A stretch of DNA of 64,000 bases from Alectoria sarmentosa. Taxonomy: Eukaryota; Ascomycota; Lecanoromycetes; Lecanorales; Parmeliaceae. A program made the translations under genes and the position numbers. Positions 1-10,071 of this stretch are shown piece by piece. Positions within the stretch are counted from its first letter, which is position 1. Each line of letters opens with the position of its first letter. Below the pieces are notes generated by a model that worked only from the letters and a program-made list of their open reading frames with translations, was not told the origin of the DNA and did not search any database. Location of the stretch: the NCBI GenBank assembly GCA_009733775.1, contig WOGZ01000013.1, forward strand, positions 62,001 to 126,000, read 5' to 3'.

Positions 1-564
1 GCTCTACTGGCGCAGTATTCCCAACAGTCGCCTGTCACATCCTCAGTAAGCATCAAAAAAGAAGCCCCAAAAGAGGTTAGCCCACCGAATCCAAATCTCA
101 CACCCGCTGTTCGAGGTGGCTCGCCTGATCCAAACTTCTGGCGACCAAACACTCTCCCTGCCAAGAGCCTCACGTGCTTCTACTGGGCTTCCCAAGGTTA
201 CTGTTTGAAAGATGAGCGCGATTGCCTTCACGCCCATTACCATACCGGCGAAGTGGCCAGACCACCTCCGAGCTACAAGTATAAGGCTCACAAGAATGGA
301 TTTCATGGTCCGCCCATGGGCTCAGATGGTGCAGAGGAGGAGTACGACCCTCATCACCCGGGGCAAGGTTACAAGGGCAAGCTTGGGCGGCCTCCTGGGG
401 ACGTGAATCACGGGAAAGATCAGGGTATGTCAATTAAAGGACTGGACACCGGGTCGAAGAATGTAAAGGAGGAGAAGGGCGCGCCTACGCAACCTAAGGT
501 CTACCAGGATATGAAGTTGCGACCTGGAGACAACCCTTATGATAGTTACCGACCTCGTCACTAA
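1..564 (+). CDS. CCCH zinc-finger protein, C-terminal part (5' truncated by window)
   Basis: An open frame runs from the first base to a TAA at 562-564, giving 187 residues of the C-terminus with no start in the window. Around residues 59-80 there is one CCCH finger with spacing C-x8-C-x6-C-x3-H (CFYWASQGYC followed by a cysteine and a CLHAH tail), a motif typical of RNA-binding proteins. The rest is low-complexity and rich in P, G, K and H, which suggests a disordered tail. Such fungal proteins usually act in mRNA metabolism or as regulators, but one finger and a tail do not allow a closer name. Confidence is high that it is coding and moderate for the domain. Confidence 0.75.
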   Translation, partial: ALLAQYSQQSPVTSSVSIKKEAPKEVSPPNPNLTPAVRGGSPDPNFWRPNTLPAKSLTCFYWASQGYCLKDERDCLHAHYHTGEVARPPPSYKYKAHKNGFHGPPMGSDGAEEEYDPHHPGQGYKGKLGRPPGDVNHGKDQGMSIKGLDTGSKNVKEEKGAPTQPKVYQDMKLRPGDNPYDSYRPRH

Positions 565-1257
565 TTTCGGTTGGCGACAAACATAATTATGGATCGCAGG
601 GAGTCTGGACTCTGACCTTATTCGCAGGGTATTTGAGACATTTCAAAGCATCAAGAGGGCAGAGCGTACTAACAGAGGTAGAGAGAATTGTTGCTGTCCA
701 AGACTAGGAAAAGGTATCCCCGCGTGCTTGAGACGGCCACTATCATGGTAGTGTAGAAATAACAGGATGGACATATATCCTATTACAGGGGCGAAGTCAC
801 GCGCTTCGCATGGCATGCACACCTGTTACGGCAGACATAGACGGCCATAAATAGCATGCAGCAATCAACCTTTGACTAACTGCATGTCTCTGTGTATAGA
901 ATCGATTTCATTGAAGCCGAGTGATAGTCAACCAACTCCGCCGGCATAGGCCAGCGGGACGTACTAGTACGTACCTCATGCAAATCTCCACCGCGTCTCC
1001 AAACTCAACCGCTCCCACCGTCACGCCACCCTCTCGCTCTTTTCTCACCCAGCAGCCCCACCCCCTCCCCTCCCTTTCTGCGCTCGCGCTCCTTCCCCAC
1101 CACCCACAGCAATCGCAACCGTTTTTCAAACTCTGCTCCAGAAGACCTTCGTCCCCACCCGCGCGCCCGATGAAAAAGACTTACACTGAGGTGTGCAGTC
1201 AGTGAAAAAATTTCCTTTGGGCCCCAAAAACTCGTTTCTGGAAACTCCCGTTCATGC

Positions 1258-1286
1258 TATGTATGTATGTATGTATGTATGTATGT
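1258..1286. repeat. TATG microsatellite
   Basis: About seven tandem copies of the tetranucleotide TATG in intergenic DNA. Slippage should make it length-polymorphic between strains. Confidence 0.85.
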
Positions 1287-1403
1287 CATGATGACAGCGG
1301 GGGGACTTTTCGACTTGGGGATCCATGGATTGCGTCGCGATGGATGAACCCGACATCGGCGTTTTGGGACTGCGGCCTTTTTTGTTTTTGTTTTGTTTTT
1401 TTT

Positions 1404-1421
1404 GGGGGGGGGGGGGGGGGG
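1404..1421. repeat. 18-base poly-G run
   Basis: Eighteen G in a row follow a T-rich tract. Such runs are prone to slippage, sequencing error and quadruplex formation. The exact length should not be trusted without raw reads. Confidence 0.85.
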
Positions 1422-1940
1422 TTGCAGCTTGTCTGCGGTTTGGTGATGGAGAGAGAAGGGGGGGGGAATGTTAGAGTTTGTTAGAAGCAAGATTGGGTAA
1501 AGGAAGCATTGTGTGTTGGTTGATCTGTGCTTCGGAAGATAGGTATCCAACATATCATCCATTCTTCATGTGAAGCCGTTTTTCACGCCATTGATGGTGA
1601 AGTGGCACACAAGGCTGTTTGCTATTCTGAGTAGGCAGATAGGGATAGGGGTGGGGGGAGGGGTTTGGAATATTTCTAAAAATCGCATTTTTGGGTGGGT
1701 TCACGACACGAGTGATGTGAGGTCAAGTGAACATTGATATTGAGAAAGAGCCCTGAGCCACTGCCAACTTTACGTTCAACGATGGATGAAAACCGTTTGA
1801 TTTACGATCTGCGGTTTAGAAACGATGAGCATTAACAAGTTCATTAACCCAGAAACCTCGGAACGCTCCGTCCTCCAAACCCGGTTCGCCCAGAAAGAAC
1901 CATCGCCGTGAAACCTTTGCTGTCCACGAAGTTCAAACCT

Positions 1941-3010
1941 TTACTTGCCACCGAGCCTCGGAAACATCTTGAGCGCATTGCCGCGATTAATTGCGTCTCT
2001 CACCCCGTCATCCATCTCATACTCACCCAGATACCGCGTGAAGGTATCGATGCTCTTCCTTGGCGCGAACGGGAAATCGGTCCCAAAAAGCAACCGCTCT
2101 GGCCCCACAAACTTCAACAGGAGATCGAGCTGGTTCTGGTTGCTGCTCAAAGCGGTGTCGAAGTAGAATTTCTTCGCATCCTGCGTCATCTGCTCGCTCG
2201 TGTAGGACGTCAGACCGGCGTCCGGCAGAGTGGTGGCGACGCGAGTGATGAGGTGGGGGAGGTCGCCGCCGGCGTGGGAGAGGATGATTTTGACGCTGGG
2301 GGCGACGGTGCGGATGATGGAGGGGGAGGACATGAGGAGGTCGACGCCTGCGCGGCCGGTTTCGTGGCAGTAGTCGAATATTGGCTGATGGAGTGAGCGG
2401 GTTGATCGTGAGAGGGAATTGGGAGACTGGCATACCATCGGAAGGTGTGGGTTCGCAAGATTGGTGTCCACGGTGTGCGTTGGGTGGACGAATACAACCG
2501 CCTGGTGCTTCTCCAACTCTTCCCAGAGTGGACGGAGATCGGGGTGCCCGAGGTAATGATTGTCGTTACCGTAACGGGAATAAAGCGTTATACCGTCCGC
2601 TTTCAACGTCTTCAATGAGTATCGAATTTCCTCTAGAACGGCGTTCATGTCTTCGCAAGGGTCGGGAATCGCGGCGAAGAACCCGTACTTTGAGGCATCT
2701 TTGGCGGCGAGAGAGGCGCCGTATTCGTTGATCTGGCGGGAGAGTTTGATGGCCGCCGTGCCTTGAATGACTTGTGGCCCGGGAGCTGTCACTGAGAGGA
2801 TGCTCGTCTCGATGGACTGGTCTTTCGAGAAGGATGTGTCCAAGTCGGGGGTCCATTTAGGCATAGGCCATCCGGATGGATCTTTGAGGCCTTGGGTCTC
2901 GAAGACTGAAGGGAATGTTATGAAATATTCGGTTGTATTCGAATGGATTACTTGCCTTCGAGATAAGCGGGAGGGATGTAGTGGTGATGAACGTCGATTC
3001 GCTTGGCCAT
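1941..3010 (-). CDS. Amidohydrolase-2 family protein, decarboxylase-like
   Basis: Three exons: 3010-2956, 2905-2436 and 2384-1941, giving 322 residues. The first intron is GC-AG (donor GCAAGT, 50 nt); with it the frame joins the conserved DPSGWPMPKW segment. The second intron is 51 nt and keeps the frame. The N-terminus has the metal-binding cluster IDVHHHYIP (His 8-10). Further in are FVHPTH, a SHAGG motif and the late FGTDFPF with the catalytic Asp. These are marks of the ACMSD-like amidohydrolase family, a TIM-barrel metal-dependent set that includes 6-methylsalicylate decarboxylases and other aromatic-acid decarboxylases. Role inferred: decarboxylation of a small aromatic acid, perhaps in secondary metabolism; substrate unknown. 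The stop lies directly after another GCAAGT, so a further short 3' exon is possible. Confidence 0.82.
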
Positions 3011-4045
3011 TATGGATGTCGGCGATTCTAGATCACAGTTGCGTTTAGTTAATTCGAGATTTTCAAGAGGACTATATTTTCTGTACCCCGTAGTAGTAAT
3101 GATGGCTGTATTTACGTCTCATATTGACTCCTTCGATTTGTTTACTGATCCCGATGGATTCCGGGCGGCTGCAGGGACTCATGCAGCGCACGTGGCAAGG
3201 CCAATTGGGGAAGGTCTCAATACGATACGCGACAAAGGAAAACAATAAAAGTCGAGAGTAAAAAGAAATTCAAACCACGAGTTATGAGTAGAATGCAGAG
3301 GCAAAGCCGGGCTTCCAGAACGCCCATGTCACAAGTGCACGAGAAAACGACAGTAGCTTCCCAAACAGGCTTTGTTTGCGAAGGCCTGTTTATCGAAACA
3401 GAAGATTGTTGGAATTGAATGAGTGATACTGGAATATTTCGTCTGGCATTTGATCGGCAGATCCCCAGGATTCCAAAAGCCAGACATCGTCATACTCGCA
3501 ACAGCGTTCGACTCCAGCTATTCGTGTCTGGCATCTAGTCACTCATTATCTAATTGCTAACCAAGTTCTTTCCACTGAAGTCCTGGTCATACCCAGGTTG
3601 TGGTGTTTAATGGAGTCTTTCCGTCATCAGGCCTTCGCCATTACCTGCCTGCGAGGTCAGGAATTGGGACCGCGGATGCCGTGGGTTGTTGTTGCTATGT
3701 TCTTGACATAGATGAGCCGCTAGTAATTTGATGAAGTTGCCGTTTCGCGATCTTGACTCGCGAGACTTTCGTTCTTAATCTTGGTAGGGGTCTTGCCTTG
3801 CTGCGTCTTTAGTTGCGCCGGGTCGTCTGGCCTGAAACTTTCATCTGGTCGAATAATGCCTTCCACTTTCCACAAACTCAGGCCAAAATTCTTGAATAAG
3901 TCGGCCTGCTAAAGCAGCGGAAGTAATCGCGAAGTCCCGGTCCGCACTATTGGAACGATCTTTGTAGCATTCTTCTATTCAGATGCGACAAAGTCTTCTG
4001 ACAACTCACTTGATGGAGTAAATAGACGTAGACGACAGCGATTCT
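3011..4045. other. Intergenic, amidohydrolase promoter side
   Basis: No convincing gene. It contains the promoter and 5' UTR of the leftward amidohydrolase gene. The right part may hold unrecognisable 5' remains of the decayed reverse-transcriptase gene that follows. Confidence 0.4.
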
Positions 4046-5410
4046 TTGGTCAGGAGTACGGACGTAACCGAAGCGTCAGGAATGAGAGACGTGAGAGGTA
4101 CTAGAGTGATTGTTTCTTATCCCAATTGCCGAAACCTTTCAGAAGACACGGCAGAAAAATACGACGAAGGCAGTCCAAATGACGACATAACGCCACCCAT
4201 GGCCACCAAGCAATCATTATTGCACCTTATCAGCAGAGCCTCTGTTGATGCTCGGCTGAATCGCTCTGTCACCGCCTTTCAGTCCGACTATCAGTGGTTT
4301 AGGCCTTCTTTACCTCATGCGACGATCATTTCGGTTCTACACTTCTTCAACGTCCCTATAATGTGGCTAGAGTTCCCTTGAAAATGTCTTGAGAACGCAT
4401 ACGAAATTTGTGTAAGACGGTCTGGAAGCTCAAACAAAGATCCGGCAATGCGGCGTCCGAATACAGCATCGACTCAGCAATACCATGGGAGAAGCTGTGC
4501 TGCTATACTCGGCCATACTGTCAACAGGTTGACACAATCAATGATGAAAACGGGTCCTGGAGTTCTTCCTATGCTTCTGTTTTGCCGTGGGAGACCATCG
4601 AAGAAAAGGCAAACGTCATGGGAATACTCTGAACGAGGCAAAGTCTGAAGTAGCGAAAAGTTCTAGCAGTCTAGATCTCCATCAAGAGACCTCGCTCTCG
4701 AACAGGTTCCCACAGGGCGAGGGTCGTTGGGATTTTTTGAAGCTAGGATCATTCGGAAAGTGGACGATTGATGATGACGAAGTTGAGATCCACACCCGCG
4801 AGCTCCAAGAGCAATTGAAGGCGTGCAGAAGTGTCCTCACTTGGTTCGAAGCGTGGAATGTCTACGTGGCAAGCTTCATCTCGAACAACTTTGAAATTCC
4901 GCGAAGTGCCTTGAGCGCCCTCATCTGGATATGGTGATTAAAGCCTTAGAGGAGAACAAGCGGGGCCTCTTTGCCGATATAGACCTACTTGGCGATAATG
5001 AGGGGAAGTATCTGAAGGCGGAGCTTGCTGCGAGATTTGGCGTCGAGAATATTCCGGACGGGTTTTTCTAGTTTCCCATCGATCTTGGAGGGCTTGGCAT
5101 GCGGAACCCAATTATTCCTCTGTCTCTTGTCTGTGAAGAGGCCTTGACAGATCCGATGGTCGAGTTCGACGAAGCATTTGAGGTTGAAGATGCCTACTAC
5201 CACAAAGTGAAGCAATCGTAGGAGGACGGCACCTCGATTTCGACGCCTCTCCACGCCACTACAGATGAAAACGAACTCTTTCTGTACCTTTACGAAAATG
5301 GTACCTATTGCGAAAAGACAAGCTTACATCTGCACCAGCCGTACACTGATTTGCTCAAGCCCTCGTGGAGCGAGATCGTGGAAACAATCGCAGATATATT
5401 GAACGGTGTC
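4046..5410 (+). pseudogene. Decayed cellular reverse-transcriptase gene (fungal rvt family)
   Basis: Fragments in all three frames read in order like the C-terminal two thirds of fungal rvt proteins, the single-copy domesticated reverse transcriptases. Landmarks: a segment with QSDYQWFRPSLPHATI (about 4270-4335), GEGRWDFLKLG then GKWTIDDDEVE (about 4718-4790), RSVLTWFEAWNVYVASFI (about 4828-4880), and FPIDLGGLGMRNPIIPLSLV (about 5072-5131). The frame changes at least twice (near 4600 and 4930). Stops interrupt it near 4379, at 5069-5071 (TAG) and at 5219-5221 (TAG). The stretch where the catalytic Asp-Asp pair should be reads WSSSYASVLPW, so the active site is gone. The end of the family sequence seems missing after about 5410. 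The assignment rests on my memory of the family; no alignment was run. Confidence 0.58.
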
Positions 5411-5751
5411 TGAAAAATAAACCCTGTTCTTGCCGTTCAGGGATGAATTTCATTCGAGCACTGGGTTTTGTAGTTGTGTGGTGTCAATACTATCAGGAAA
5501 TATGGCGGTCTGGCTTTGGGTGTAAAGACCTTACGTGGGTGGTGAACCATCATACTCAGCTCTGGCAACAACGATACCTTGTCCTGTCAGTCTTCCTGTA
5601 GTCACATTTTTGTCCTCTCAACATAGGCTAGCCCTATGAGGACTAAACTTCGGTTGTCGGGCCGATAACGCTAAAAGCGGATCGCACTGCAAAGTGCAAA
5701 CAATATTGTCCCAATCGTCTCAACTTCTAGCAGACTTGCCACCAATTCACC
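5411..5751. other. Intergenic, nothing recognised
   Basis: A short ORF at 5365-5601 has no recognisable motif. This is probably the former downstream flank of the rvt relic and the promoter region of the F-box relic. Confidence 0.4.
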
Positions 5752-7695
5752 ATGGCAGCGCGAGAAGAATCCGAGATCTTAGATCTATTGATGCCAATTT
5801 TCTCTGGTCACAAAGACGAATACGGGAAGGATGTTGCCCCTCCTCTACCACTCTCTTTCGACCGCGTGAATGAAGGCCAACCGCCCGCGTCGCCTGCCCC
5901 GCTCTTCAGACTTCCTGTGGAGGTCATTGGCGAGATCCTTCAACACATACCATAGACTTCCCTTGCCCGGATTGCCTTGGTCAACCGCGATTTTCGACAG
6001 CTGGCCCGATCACGTCAATTTGCCAGTGTTCAGTTAGACTACAGCGACATCAGCTTAGATCTAGTAGAAAAACTTGTGGTCGAAGGACGCGAGAGAGCAG
6101 CAAATGACGGGACTCTGCAATCACGCTCCATTGGCCCATGCATTCGGCGTATCACGGTTGCCACACATCCTGGATGGATATCTGTTGGAATCTGATGCTG
6201 CACTACCCCTCAGTGGCAAATGTCATATGTGTCATGGTACTAGCGTCTTTTTGCTAGTATAAGTAGCCTTCACAGTGCTCCATAGAAAAGACAATCAATC
6301 CTCCTTCATCAAATCCAACAATATCACATCGCCATGGCGTTGAGCTGCGCACGATCAATGATCTCAAAGAGACCGAACAAAACAGAAGGATGATGGATGC
6401 ATCGACAGCTTTCTTTGGCGGCAACATGGCGAGATTACAGGGTCTGCTACCTGTACTGCCACACCTTGAGCTGCTCGATTGGGAAGAATGATTGCCCTCC
6501 CTCCATCCTTCTACGACAGTATTGCTTGCTCGCACATCCAACATCTGAAGCTCTTCCGTGTTTCTGTTGGAGACGGCTTCCAGTTGGGGCTGCCTAATGT
6601 GCGTGGGAGTGGCGCATGGCCCCTGCGAACACTTCATTTGGAACTTCGGCCAAGCCTTGAAAGGTTAAGCGATTTCAGTACATTGGTATTGTGCGCCAGT
6701 ATCCTGCGCTCATGTGCGCCAACTCTTGAGACCTTGACGTGGAACGATGAGCATCATTATAGAAACGAACCTAGCATGCTGCGATTGAGGCAATGGACAC
6801 AGTACCACGCTTCACCGCTCTACGGAGTTTAAATATTGGGTACGTGAGACTTACGACTCTGTCCTTGCTCGATTCCCTTGTGCAAGATGGTCTCCGTGAA
6901 TTGAATGTGGATACAGAAGCGAGTCCTGTCCTCGCCAATTTCTTTAAACAACGCGGGTCCATTCGATCACTGACAACTTTTGTGTGGGACTCTTCCCAAA
7001 TACCTGTCCCCCATCAGCTCGAGTTCTTAACTGCGAACCCTCAACTATTAAAGCTTGCCATTCCGAATGCCGCCTCGAAGGAACTGCTCGATACGAGCCT
7101 GCTCCCGCTACTCGTCTCGTCCTTTACTACCCTGACTTCACTCAGCTTGGTATGGGAGAGCTTAGCCATCTCGGAACGAGCGCTCGAGATGATCAGCTCT
7201 TTGAGAGCTCTAAAGCAGATCCATCTAAGCGCTGGAAACCAGTATGGCTGGAGGCACGATTGGCTCATTGATCACGAGATCATGCGGGAAAACACGGGCA
7301 GACTACCAAGCTTGAAGAGGATTGCATTTAGCCGCGACTCGTACAATTTCAATGGCATCGATCCGTCGCAGGTTCAATCATACTACGAAGACAAGGTTGT
7401 CCTCGGTGGGAATCCCAGAATGTTGGTTCCGCATTTGGTCGCCACAGGACAGCCTGCAAGGACTGTGAGCGATCTAGATATGGGTCACGTCAGGTTATGG
7501 GAACAGATGCACCTCGAAAAGATGACCTCTGAAGCAATTCTTTACATGGACGCAGTCAAGAAGCTGGAATGGGTTTACACGGGGCAACTCCCCATTCAGT
7601 GCGTCAGAGGTCCGAAGAATTCAGTTCTCCCAGCCGCAGAGAGAGATAGTTGTTGGACGTTGCTAAGGAAGATGTTTGGGGATAGGACGGACTGA
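5752..7695 (+). pseudogene. Decayed F-box / leucine-rich-repeat gene
   Basis: It starts as a plausible gene at ATG 5752. An F-box core follows: LFRLPVEVIGEILQHIP, an in-frame TAG at 5953-5955, then TSLARIALVNRDFRQLARSR in the same frame. A second stop (TGA) is at 6193-6195. Matching protein then continues in other frames: GVELRTINDLKETEQNRR near 6336, LPHLELLDWEE near 6460, LPPSFYDSIACSHIQHLKL from about 6491, and finally an intact 300-codon LRR-type segment from 6793 to 7695. That needs two stops and at least three frameshifts, too many for introns. Intact relatives would be substrate adaptors of SCF ubiquitin ligases. The open 3' part could still be transcribed. Confidence 0.66.
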
Positions 7696-8561
7696 TCGGA
7701 AGCTGGTTGGGGATCAAACGTATGGCATTTTGAGCTTGCCACCACATCACACTTACGGTGGAATTATCTTGGGCCCTGAGTTCTATAGCACAAGAGGAAA
7801 ATCGAGTCAACTTCACTCTGATCCATGCCGACCGTCCCACACTTGGGTGATATGGCAAACTCACCATCCACAGACTCCTCAGGATGGTGGGTAAGACGAT
7901 TCTGTGAGAGAAAGAAAGCCCCTGGTAAGAGAAATCCAGCCTGTGCTTTTCGAATCCTTCTTATTCGATGAGTAGCAACAATGCAGATGCTTTGTGGCTC
8001 ATACCCCAAACGCCCCGCTATTTGAGAATGAGGTTGCATGCGATGTTATATTTTTTAATATTGAAGTGCATCGTTTGAAAACTCTCTTGTATAGAATCTG
8101 ATTTTGGTGAAAATAGCTGCTGACAAATGTAAGCCCACGAAACCGCTTTCCGACGATCAAAGCGGGGCAGTTTTATCAAGGTAGCGCAGCGAACAGTGGG
8201 GCTACGATTACCAGATTCCCCCCCCCAGGAAGTAAGCGCTTTTGGACCAGCACTGTTGTTTCAATGCACAATACCTTCTTGTTTCCATCAATGGCTTCTG
8301 ATGCTCGTACTCTGAATGTTGTTGCTCAGCCTGCTCATTCTAATTCTTCCAGGTCTGCCATTCTTGTTGATCGCAACCAATTGGCCATCTTTAGGAACGC
8401 GGTCACCGAACTATACATCTAAGCAATGCTTCGCTCTCGGAGAAGCTCTTACGCCGAACTTTCTATAAGCCACGTTCGCTACATATATTCACCCAATTCG
8501 CTTCAACAGAAGCGACTGATCGTTCATCTCAGCAAACATACACGGCTTCACGACCGACACC
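7696..8561. other. Intergenic, nothing recognised
   Basis: No coherent ORF or repeat was found. The last few hundred bases should hold the promoter of the Ayg1-like gene. A C-run lies near 8218-8226. Confidence 0.4.
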
Positions 8562-10071
8562 ATGGCTTACTCAATCGGCGACCGCATAGACAAAGTAGCT
8601 CCCCATCACCACTCTATCCAGGCCTTGTGGGAAGCGAAATGGAAGAAGCCCGTAAGAGACATGGCTTTTGGAGACGGAGCATGACAAGGTGCTAAGCGCA
8701 GAATCCCAGTGCTCCATTGGCATATACCCGTTTTTCGACGGCAAGCTGGAAGACTTCGAACCTGTCTTTACCAAATTGATAGAAGTCTGTCCACTCTCCT
8801 GTAGTCTAACAGCTCACGTTTTGAGATGGTCTCCAGTCCGACCTCCGCCCACCCTACGACTTCGACGCCTACGCCGCTCCCTTCTTCCCCGTCGCTTCGG
8901 CCCTCGAACAACGCGCCCAAGCCGCCGAGGAATCCAACGATACACCCCTCGCATCATCCCTCTACCTCCGAGCCGCCGCTCTCTACCGCATAGCCCGTTT
9001 CCCCATCCCGCGCTCACCGAAGCAAAAGGAAGCATGGACCCTCAATAAAGCTGCTTACGTGAAAGGCGCGGCGTTGCTTTCTGGGAAATTTGAGGACGTC
9101 CAGATACCACATACTCACCGTGTTGAGGGTGAAGGGGACACCATTCCTGTCTACCTGCGGCTGCCGGCGCATACTTCGGCCTCTGATCCCGTTCCGTGCA
9201 TCATTCAGATCTTCGGTCTAGATGGATATAGGACCGAACTGACGCACGCTTCGACCAACCATCTCGCTCGTGGATGGGGAACTATCGGTGTTGAGATCCC
9301 GGGGACAGGCGATTGTCCCGCTTTGCGTAACGATGCTACGGCTCCGGATCGCTTGTGGTCGTCGTTGCTTGATTGGATGGATGGAAGGGAAGAGCTTGAT
9401 AGGAAGAGGAGAGTTGCGTGGGGTTTGAGCACGGGTGGGTATTACGCGATGAGGATTGCGCATACGCATAAAGAGAGGTTGACGGGGGCGGTAAGTCAGG
9501 GTGGGTGGTGTCATAGGGTGTTTGAACCTGAGTGGTTGGATAAGGTGGATCATTTAGAGTATCCATTTGAGTAAGTTCTTCTGGCGATTTAGGTTTGGAG
9601 AAAGACCGAGGATTGACTCGTGATGTGACATAGTCTTGCGGAGTGTATGGCCGAAAAGTTTGGATACGAGAACGTCGAAGAGCTGAAGAAGGATGGAAAG
9701 GGTAGGTTCTCACTAGTCGAGAACGGTATTCTGGACAAGCCTTGCGCGAGGTTGTTGCTTGCCAACGTAAGCTTTCCTGTTCTTCCCGAAGCCTTGACGC
9801 AAGAGGCCAATCATAGATGGGGTAGGGCACGAACGACGAGATTTTCCCCATTGAGGATTCAATGATACCTTTGCAACACGGGAGCGTGAAAGAGGCGCGG
9901 TATGTTTTCTCCTTACACAAGTGCTCTGGGATTATTCTGATCGTTTGCTGCAGTTTCACTCCGAATGCAATGCACATGGGGGAACCAGCTGCTGGCCCTA
10001 TCATTCTCCATTGGATCGAAGGACTGCTCGGTACCAAGGACTCGCCAAAGACGAATGGGCAGAAAGGCTAG
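8562..10071 (+). CDS. Ayg1-like alpha/beta hydrolase (FrsA/DUF1100 type)
   Basis: Six exons: 8562-8651, 8710-8784, 8837-9570, 9634-9766, 9826-9899 and 9954-10071, giving 407 residues, the usual size of Ayg1 (yellowish-green 1) proteins. All five introns (52-63 nt) keep the frame. The nucleophile motif GLSTGGYYAMR puts Ser at about 253; GTNDEIFPIEDS gives Asp at about 348, and NAMHMGEP gives His at about 376, a full Ser-Asp-His set. Other family marks are IYPFFDGKLEDFEPVF near the N-terminus and GLDGYRTE and IPGTGDCPA in the core. Known Ayg1 enzymes shorten heptaketide or similar polyketide chains by hydrolytic C-C cleavage in DHN-melanin synthesis. The role here is inferred from similarity. 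No polyketide synthase is in the window, but other tailoring-type genes are near. Confidence 0.88.

Larger units (their letters stand above)
565..1940. other. Intergenic stretch with microsatellites
   Basis: No ORF here looks like a gene. It holds a TATG tetranucleotide repeat at about 1258-1286, a T-rich run followed by 18 consecutive G at 1404-1421, and further G-rich patches near 1650-1660. The rest is probably the 3' UTR of the CCCH gene and of the convergent amidohydrolase gene. Confidence 0.6.
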
